NCBI GenBank assembly: GCA_964019695.1
Contig: OZ026528.1
Coordinates: 53,536,495 to 53,600,494, forward strand
DNA length: 64,000 nucleotides
Reading direction: 5' to 3'
DNA from: Loripinus fragilis
Lineage: Eukaryota > Mollusca > Bivalvia > Lucinida > Lucinidae
Part shown: piece by piece, positions 55,403 to 64,000 of the stretch
Layout of the letters: the number at the start of each line of letters is the position of its first letter
How positions within the stretch are numbered: the first letter of the stretch is position 1
Translations under genes and position numbers: made by a program
The notes under the pieces: generated by a model
Database searches by the model: none
Told to the model about the DNA's origin: nothing
The model's input: the letters and a program-made list of their open reading frames with translations, nothing else

Positions 55403-58030
55403 AGTGCTGTCTCGATGTTGAGAAGGAGTGGATGGCAATATTGGTCCCAAGGTATGAGACGTCGCATTCTTCATTTTCATTTTAGTGATTATAAGCTGAG
55501 TGCGCAATCTATTCATAAACATCTGTTTGGATATTCAAATATATTGCTGCGGATCTGAGCCCCTCCAACCAAAGCTATTATACCTGTCAGACATGTCTTT
55601 AGCTCATATGTATGCACACAATATTCTTGTAGTTAGATTTATGCTGTAGTAGAATAAACATGTAGATAGCATGTTTCTATTAATATGAAACAACGTCTAA
55701 GTGAAGATAATACTGAATGCTATAACGGATGGAAATCATGGGGACTATTGCCAAATCGCGTTAACGAACACAGGTCTGTCACCATACCACACCCAGAGTA
55801 TGTCAACATGATTTTCGTGTCAGTATTCATTGAAATCGAGAGCTTTTGACACAGGTGCTGAGTGTATCGACCCTTATTTATTATTCCTAAGTAATGGTTA
55901 AATCAGTTAATGTACTCTGAAGGAAAATGCCCAAATTTTCAAGTTGGGTAACTTTCACACCAAGTAACAAAACCACGCTGGAGGTCCAACGCTGTCATTT
56001 CATTTATTGTTACATATGGTTTGTTATCATCAAGATAACACGCCTACACCAAAGGAATTTTCTAACGCATATACTTTTGTTTTGACATTTTCTTGAAATC
56101 TTGAATTTCTAATTTTTAAAAAAAATACCTTAGATACATTAGAACAATGTTTTATGTTCTATCATCTACCACTATAAAATTGTACAGACAAAACGATCAC
56201 ACAATTTATTTAATTGTTCCTGACAATCACATCACATGTGTGCTCGATCGGGTTTCGATCAGGGTAGCAGTATGGCAATTGTAGAAGATTTATTCTGCTA
56301 GCTTACAACAAAGGCCTGCTGATGGTACTTACAATGTGGATTTTAAAAAGTGAACCGTGCAAAATCACATGAAAAAGTGAGTATGACCAGGAAATACCAC
56401 ACTGCAGACCAAGCCATCGCACCGTGAAGAAGAGACACAGAACACTAACAGTCAAATGGCATTAAAAGGCAATTGAAGTATAGCAACCAGCTCTCTCTTC
56501 TCCAGTAAGATGGTTACACAACTAGGAACGACAATAAGTAGTGCACAATAAACAAGGACCACAAATAAATCCCCAACGAAAACGATTGGAGCAACAATAA
56601 ACAATGAATCAGCAACAACAGAACCATCGCCTTAGAACGCTCAACTGAAGTCACTGTGGGCTTCAATTAATTAATTTTACTGCCAAATATTTACCATAAA
56701 TTCTGCTGTTGTCAAACCAGAAAAAAATGTTAAGCTCGCGTGGAGGCTTCTTTACTTAGCTAATGTATCGCCACGGGTTAACAATCAAATTTATAAACAA
56801 ACTGTGAGATAGTCAGAGCTAAAGAAAATCCCCAGTTGAACCACGGTGGGCCCAGCCAAAGACAAACATCGGGCACTGACCTACCTATGAAAGTTTTATG
56901 CCAGAGTCGTAATTCAGTCTGAGGACTGACCCACGGTGAATTTTATGCATTTCTTATAGCGAAAGTGCGTTTGTTTGGCACGACAAATGAAATTAAAATT
57001 GTCCCGCTGATATGCAAACTTAAGCCCAAATTTTATTTATTGTGACTTTCGATTTTGACCATTTTGTATCGAAAAGGCTGTATATTGCATAATACTAAAT
57101 GTATTGTTCTGAAATTTTACACATATTGAGTTTTTGTTTAACGACAGAAATTTGAATCAGTTTCAAATAATTAACTTTTGTTGTAAATTGTTTACTGTAT
57201 GCGTTGGAAGATTCCTTAAGTATATGTAATTTTGTCCCATTTAATCCTACTTTTATACAGATGAGGTTATTAAGGGTATACAAGATATATTTAGTATATG
57301 ATCTGATTTACTTTTTGTTTAAATAGAAATGACAAATTAGGGTCGATATACCCAGAACATGTCTCAAGGCGTTCGTTTCAAGGAAATGGCAACACTGCCT
57401 CATTCTTCGCATTGACTTAAAACTAATAATAAAGAAGGCTGCCCTAGTTTTGATTTGATAACAGTTGCCTACTGAAAGCAAAGCCGCCTTTAAATACGTT
57501 TCAGCCTGGTTATAATGGTAAAACATATACACATGCAATATCATTGCCAAAATTTTACATCTTTCACTTATTGTAACATAGTAACAAATGATCTAGGGAT
57601 GACCTTTTACCAAAGTTGTTCAAATTGTATTATCCTTCAAGAAATGGCTATCAAAAGCGAGGCTAGTTTTTATTCCTGTCAATTAAAAGGAAAACAAAGA
57701 GCTGGAGATTATTTCTTGCCGGTCTTTTCTTTTATTTGTCAAAGAGATCCAAGGTTCTTGCTATTAGCAGCAATATCCCTGGTTAATTTACACTATTTAT
57801 CATCGGCTGTGGCATGCAGAACCTGCTGAGAGTTTTGTTGCAGGATCATTATTGTCACCGTGTTGGTATACTTGCAGAATTCCATATAACTAGGATATAA
57901 ACGATTATAAACGTACATTGGAAACAAAAAAATTACATGGTTCCCTTTGATGAAAGTCTTTACTGTTAAAATGAAAATAAAAAAAATGTCTTGCAATCAT
58001 CTCGCTGGGGAAGAGAGAGGTGCTTACTTA
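54830..58030. other. Low-repeat spacer without recognised genes
   Basis: A (TG)n microsatellite is at 55361-55402. The remaining open frames are short, lack splice-supported partners and resemble no family I know. Confidence 0.4.
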
Positions 58031-58039
58031 ACTGTAATT

Positions 58040-58215
58040 GAGCCGTGGCATGGGATTACCAACAATGTGGTATGTGCGACCAGCAAAGCCTCAGATTAGC
58101 CTGCGCATACGCGCAGTCTGATCAGAGCCTTTGCTAGTCGCCTGAATTATCCATGAGTATTAAGCTATTGACTGAACATCATTTGGAGTTTTTACTCTAA
58201 TAAGGAGGCTGCACA
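58040..58215. mobile_element. TTTCCAACAATRTGG MITE, copy 3 (right end lost)
   Basis: GAGCCGTGGCATGGGATTAC, CAACAATGTGGTATGTGCGA, then CTGCGCATACGCGCAGTCTG (a strong internal hairpin) and ATTAAGCTATTGACTGAACA. The matching right terminus is not present. Confidence 0.6.
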
Positions 58216-58734
58216 AAAAACTGCAGTAATTACCTTAGCAGATGAGGAAATGATCTGTGTAAATTAAATAACATAATGTTTTTTGCTTTTGATATAGGTT
58301 TAAAGTTCAGAGTCATGAAAAATACACTTTAACTTTTTGAGCACCAGGACAAAATAACTCCATCATGAAAAATATATTTAACAATCAAGTAGTCCCAGAT
58401 CAAGCTTGAAATTCATGTGTAAAGAACGTTTTTTTTCAGATTAGTATGTTTCTATACAGACAATCTGATTAGAAATTATTTTTTGCTCTTCAGCAAATAA
58501 TTTATTTTCTAATTGGGATGGATTAATCCAAATCATCGGCACTGTAAAACGTGTATGTAAGTTTACACCAACAAAGGCAGTTCATCTGCCACATATTTTT
58601 GGAATGTTTTTTTTTATATTTTTTTCCTTTGAAAGAAACTTGAAGACAACATCTCCATAATGAAAAATCTTGATCATTTCAACCAGTTATTGTTGTAGTT
58701 TTCTCTAGATCATACATTTTCACAGAAAACAGTT

Positions 58735-60710
58735 TTTAAAGCAATTGAAAGGTTGCACCAAGATTTGTGGCAGTTCAGCTAGCACCGGATTTGGTGTAAA
58801 AATACACCTATTAATTTTATCTCAGCTACCACAAAACTTGGTGTAAAGTTACACCTATTAATTTTAGTTCAGCTACCACAAAACTTGGTGTAAAGTTACA
58901 CCTATTAATTTTATCTCAGCTGCCTCCAACTTGTTTGTGGTGGTTCTGTAGTTGAAATATTGCACCAAGATCTGTGGCAGTTCAGCTACCAGCAGACTTG
59001 GTGAAAAATTACACCTGTTAATTTATCTCAGCTTCCACCAAACTTGTTTGTGGTGGTTCTGTAGATGAAAGGTTGCACCAAGATTTGTGGCAATTCAGCT
59101 ACCACAAAACTTGGTGTAAAGTTACACCTATTAATTTTATCTCAGCTGCCACCATTTTTTTGTGGTTCTGTAGTTGAAAGGTTGCACCAAGATCAATGGC
59201 AGTTCAGCTACCACCGGACTTTGTGTAAAGTTACACCAATTAATTTAAATATCTCATCTGCCACCAAACTTGTTTGTGGTGGTTCTGTAGTTCAGCAGCA
59301 ACCGGAGATTGGTGTAAAGTTACACCTTTTAATTCTAGCTCAGCTGCCATCAAACTTGTTTGTGGTGGTTCTGTTGTTCAGCGACAACTAAACTTGGTGT
59401 TAAGTTACACCTATTAATATAATCTTAGCTGCAACCAAACTTGTTTGTGGTGGTTCTGTAGTTGGTTCTTGTTATGTTGAAAGGTTATACCATGTTCCGT
59501 GGCAGTTCAGCTACCAACGGACTTGGTGTAAATTTACATCTATCAATTTTATCTCATTTGTCACCAAACTTGTTTGTGGTGGTTCTGTAGTTCAGCTGCC
59601 ACCAGACTAAGTGTAAAGTTACACCTATTAATTTTAGCTCAGCTGCCATCAAACTTGTTTGTGGCGGTTCTGTAATTCAGCTATCACCGGACTTTGTGTA
59701 AAGTTACACCAGTTAATTTTAATATAGCATCTGCCACCAAACTTTTTTTCGGGGGTTCTGTAGTTCAGCAGCCACCGGACTTGGTGTAAAATTACGCCTA
59801 ATAATTTATCTCAGCTGCAACCAAACTTGTTTGTCGTGGTTCTGTAGATGAAATGTTGCACCAAGATCTATGGCAGTTCAGCTACCACCGGACTTGATGT
59901 AAAGTTACACCAATTAATTTTAATATCTCATCTGCCACCAAACTTGTTTGTGGAGGTTCTGTAGTTCATCTGCCATCGGACTTGGTGATAAGTTACACCT
60001 ATTTATTTAATCTCAGCTGTCACCAAACTTGTTTGTGGTGGTTCTGTAGTTGGTCCTTGTTTTGTTGAAATATTATAACAAGTTCTGTGGCAATTAAGCT
60101 ACCAACGGACTTGGTGTAAAGTTACATCTATTAATTTCATCTCATTTGTCACCAAACTTGTTTGTGGCGGTTTTGTAATTCAGCTACTATCGGACTTTGT
60201 GTAAAGTTACACCAATTAATTTTTATATCTCAGCTGCCACCAAACTTGTTTGTGGGGGTTCTGTAGTTCAGCAGCCACTGGACTTGGTGTAAAGTTACAT
60301 CTATTAATTTTATCTCAGCTGCCACCAAACTTGTTTGTGGTGGTTATGCAGCTGAAAGGTTGCACTAATATCTGTGGCAGTTCAGCTACAATCGGACTAG
60401 GTGTAGAGCTACACCTAATAATTTTATTTCACCTGCCACCAAACTTATTTGTGATGGTTCTGTATTTGAAAGGTTGCACCAAGATCTGTGGCAGTTCAGC
60501 TACCATCGGACTTGGTGTAAAGTTACACCTATTAATTTTATCTCATCTGCCACAAAACTTATTTGTGGTGGTTCTGTAGTTCAGCTGCCACCAAACTTGT
60601 TTGTGGTGGTTCTGTAGTTCAGCTACCACCAGGCTTGGTCTAAAGTTACACATATTAATTTTAACTCAGCTGCCACCAAACTTATTTGTGGTGGTTCTGT
60701 AGTTGAGGGG
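58735..60710. repeat. 2-kb tandem array, ~80-120-bp units
   Basis: Two modules alternate: GGTGTAAAGTTACACCTATT, AATTTTATCTCAGCTGCCAC and CAAACTTGTTTGTGGTGGTT, CTGTAGTT (with or without GAAAGGTTGCACCAAGATCT, GTGGCAGTTCAGCTACCA). Unit length varies by module loss. It is followed by a TCCCCACTTCCCTCCCC-rich tract (60720-60815). Open frames inside are repeat artefacts. Confidence 0.85.
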
Positions 60711-61039
60711 GTGAACAGGGGATACCAAATCCCCACTTCCCTCCCCTTTCCCCCCATTTCCATCCCCCTATCCCCACTTCCCTCCCCATCCATCCCCACT
60801 TCCCTCCCCCTGTCAGATTTTTCCCCCTGACAAAATTTTGTTCTTGTTCATGAACTAAAGCATAGTCATGAACCAAAATTAATTCTAGCAATGGCTTCTT
60901 TAAAATTTTGACCAGCTCACATTCTTAGTATGCCTTATCACCATATGACTTTACTTTTCAGTAAAAAATTCTGGGACATTACTGCTGTCGTTCGACATTC
61001 TGTAATGCACAGAACTGTTTTTGGGTAAGATCCTTCAGT

Positions 61040-62215
61040 ATGGACGTCATGTGTTCAGTTCAAAGTGAAGAACACCCAATGAGTGCCACAGGCTCAGTTC
61101 AAAGTGGAAGAACGTCATGTGTTAAGTTCAATGATAGCGACATGCTATGAGTGCCACAGGCTCCGTACAAAGTGGATGAACTTCATGTGTTAAGTTCAAA
61201 GTGAGCGACAGTCTATGAGTGTCACAGGCTCAGTTCAAAGTAGATGAACGTCATGTCTTAAGTTCAAAGTGAGCGACAGCCTATGAGTGCCACAGGCGCG
61301 GTACAAATAGGGTGAACGTCATGTGTTAAGTTCAAAGTGAGCGACAGCCTAAGAGTGCCACAGGCTCAGTTCAAAGTGGATGAACGTCAAGTGTTAAGTT
61401 CAATGTGAGCGACAGCCTATGAGTGTCACAGGCTCCGTACAAAGTGGATAAACGTCATGTGTTTAGTTGAAAGTGAGCGACAGCCTATAAGTGCCTCAGG
61501 CACAGCTCAAAAAGGATGAACGTCATGTGTTAAGTTCAAAGTGAGCGACAGCCTATGAGTGACATAGGCTCAGCTCAAAGTGGATGAACGTCACGTCTTA
61601 AGTTCAAAGTGAGCGACAGCCTATGAGTGCCACAGGCTCAGTTCAAAGTGGATGAACGTCATGTGTTCAGTTTAAAGTGTGCGACAGCCTTTGAGTGCCA
61701 CAGGCTCAGCTCAAAATGGATGAACGTCATGTGTTCAAAGTGAGCGACAGCCTATGAGTGTTACAGGCTCAGCTCAAAGTAGATGAACGTCATGTCTTAA
61801 GTTCAAAGAGAGCGACAGCCTATGAGTGTCACAGGCTCAGTTCAAAGTGGGTGAACGTCATGTGTTAAGTTCAAAGTGAGCGACAGCCTATGAGTGCTAC
61901 AGGCTCAGTTCAAAGTGGATGAACGTCACGTGTTAAGTTCAAAGTGATTGACAGCCTATGAGTGCCACAGGCTCAGTTCAAAGTGGATGAACGTCTTGTG
62001 TTAAGTTCAAAGTGATTGACAGCCTATAAGTGCCACAGGCTCAGTTCAAAGTGAATGAACGTTAAGTTCAAAGTGAGCGACAGCCTATGAGTACCACAGT
62101 CTTAGCTCAAAGCGGGAAACACCATCAACATCAACCACCAGGTGTTCAGTTTAAAGTGAAGAACACCCTCAGCATGAACGTCACTGGCTCAGTATAAAGT
62201 GAGTGACACCCTTCA
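61040..62215. repeat. 68-bp satellite-like array, ~16-17 units
   Basis: The unit is CTATGAGTGCCACAGGCTCA, GTTCAAAGTGGATGAACGTC, ATGTGTTAAGTTCAAAGTGA, GCGACAGC (68 bp). Inner units are highly alike and outer units at both ends are more diverged. Each unit holds two TTCAAAGTG sub-motifs, suggesting origin by duplication of a shorter unit. Confidence 0.88.
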
Positions 62216-62363
62216 CTTGACACACTTTTAGAATAGTGGCATGTTACATTGAACAGAACCTTTGGCGTTTATCGTTATTATGAACCTTCAAAAAGAAATG
62301 AACATTTTGTCAAGAGATATAAGCTAGTGTTGTCAGTAATATTCTAAAAAGACATAACAATTA

Positions 62364-62609
<246 letters not shown>

Positions 62610-63450
62610 AAGGTGTAATATTCAGTCCTACTTACGTTAATATTTTTATTAAGTTTCTTCGTTACATTATTTTACCCTTCAAATATCGTTATGTACACGT
62701 CTGCGTTTACAAAATATATCCATATACTATGGAAACTATGGTTATTATCTTTCAATACGAAGCTAGTACTTCTTCCTTCATGAGATAAAACATTGTAAAT
62801 TCACCACCAGTACCATGCTAAACCCACATATGTCTTGTTTGGAAAACAGTGTAAATCCTAATCATGCTACTTCTGAGAAGCCAGCTGATCCAGAGCTACA
62901 CTGATTTTTCTTATCTTTTTGATGATACATCCTAAAAATTGAAATAATAATAATCCATTACAAGCTAATTGAATCAAAGTTCGGGGCGGATGTCAATATA
63001 TAAATAATTCTAACACACCTCGCCTATAGAGTCAAAGCTAAAAAACGTATGAAGGCGTATGATAATTTTTAAACATGTATATAGCAACAAAAACGTTCGA
63101 ATGTTTCGGCTTTCTCGGCGAAGCGAGGAACAACATCCCAAATTTAACCGCTTGTTGCACGAATGTCCCAAATCTTATTCTGTTAAAAATTGGCCAGTTG
63201 TGTTCGTCGGCTGTTCAAGCTTTCCCATAGCGTAGGATTTTTAATCTACAACAACGCCCTGAAACAACGAGATGGGCGAAACAGAAATCTTGCAAGATGG
63301 ATGTGCCCGTAAAAAAGTGGTTCACGTTTGATATCAAATTTCTCATTTTTTAGACTTGGTCCCGCTGTGGCATATATGCAATGAAAAATATAGGGTTTCA
63401 ACTACCAATTTGCCAATTTTTATCCAAATTCGTTCAAACGTTTTAACGGT
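62610..63450. other. Spacer with no recognised feature
   Basis: AT-rich sequence. A short self-complementary TTTCTCGGCGAAGCGAGGAA lies near 63109. No gene recognised. Confidence 0.35.
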
Positions 63451-63454
63451 CAAA

Positions 63455-63932
63455 CTTCCAATATCAAGGTGGCCAATCACGTGGTCTGCCTGATTAGGTT
63501 CACAGACTTTACGAACCAGTAATCGTGCATCACAGGTAGGGAAAACCGTTCATAACTTTCGTAATACTAAGGCGAATTTCATGCGATAAAGAGCCAAAAA
63601 AAATCTCTCATATTTTTCTGCACAAAAATTTGTAAAATTGTTCTGGGTTCGCTGCAGTTTTCACGAATACTTCGACCAACTGAAGTGTGTACCCAATCGC
63701 GGAGAATTTTCCGTTTTTTCTTCAGTTTGCCGAGGTACGTAATCTGGAAAACAGCAAATCGAAGAAAACTTGGACACAGTCTTGTGCAGAAAAATATGAG
63801 GGGGGTTTTGCACTTTACCGCATGCAATTTGACTTAGTATTACGAAAGATATGAATGATTTGACTGGTTCAGGAAATCCGTTAACCCAATAATGCTGACC
63901 AAGTGATTGGCCACATTGAATATGGCGGAACA
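63455..63932. mobile_element. ~480-bp inverted-repeat element
   Basis: The left arm AAGGTGGCCAATCACGTGGT, then TAACTTTCGTAATACTAAGG, CTCTCATATTTTTCTGCACA is answered on the right by TGTGCAGAAAAATATGAGGG, CTTAGTATTACGAAAGATAT, GACCAAGTGATTGGCCACAT. Arms are ~165 bp and imperfect. Open frames here span the arms. Confidence 0.7.
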
Positions 63933-64000
63933 CGAGGATTTGGTGCGACTGGCAAAGCCAGTTCATTTCGCACAAAACCGATTTAGATCATAATAAATGT

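Noticed and set aside
57515..57829. 104-residue plus-strand open frame in the low-repeat spacer.
   Set aside because: Composition and sequence suggest no protein family, and there are no good splice partners or flanking exons.
59065..60579. Long open frames of 108-109 residues with repeating KLHLLILSQLP peptides.
   Set aside because: They follow the units of the tandem array, lack splice or start context, and the peptide periodicity equals the DNA repeat period.

Overview
The window is animal nuclear DNA, AT-rich, with two genes split by consensus GT-AG introns and set in dense interspersed and tandem repeats. The repeats (GGTCA-rich arrays, elements starting ATGCCCCC, tRNA-derived SINEs ending in a GTAAAxCAACAAAAC tail, many short inverted-repeat elements carrying AGATCAGACTGC / TCTGATCTGG hairpins) resemble those I associate with bivalve molluscs. 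The bivalve assignment is by pattern recognition, not by a search.

Plus strand, 1571-13751: the 3' part of a gene with six recognisable coding exons. The product reads as a charged UBX-preceding helix, a UBX-like (ubiquitin-fold) segment, an acidic linker and a HECT-like C-terminal half. One in-frame TAG (13398-13400) interrupts the last exon, upstream of the presumed catalytic cysteine codon (13641-13643). The gene's 5' end lies outside the window or was not recognised.

Minus strand, 51194-25306: a complete five-exon gene for a 505-residue protein of the animal 'integrase core domain' family, with helix-turn-helix segments, a D-D-(34)-E catalytic triad and an intact reading frame. Its first intron is 13 kb and the gene spans 26 kb. 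A palindromic CRE (TGACGTCA) and an inverted CCAAT box lie just upstream of the start codon. The two genes converge, with about 11.5 kb of repeat-filled sequence between their stop codons.

Repeats: introns of the UBX/HECT gene carry 140-160 bp tandem-unit elements. The intergenic space (13.8-25.3 kb) holds SINEs, including one SINE inserted in another with an 11-bp target duplication, a piggyBac-like MITE at TTAA, and other inverted-repeat elements. Intron 1 of the integrase gene contains a 5.7-kb complex of foldback elements (43.36-49.08 kb) whose arms are built from tandem perfect palindromes. Upstream of the integrase gene lie a palindromic minisatellite (51.34-52.0 kb), more SINEs, and two satellite-like arrays (58.7-60.7 and 61.0-62.2 kb) followed by GACA/GA microsatellite and another inverted-repeat element. 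I found no CRISPR array, rRNA, functional tRNA or prokaryotic gene.
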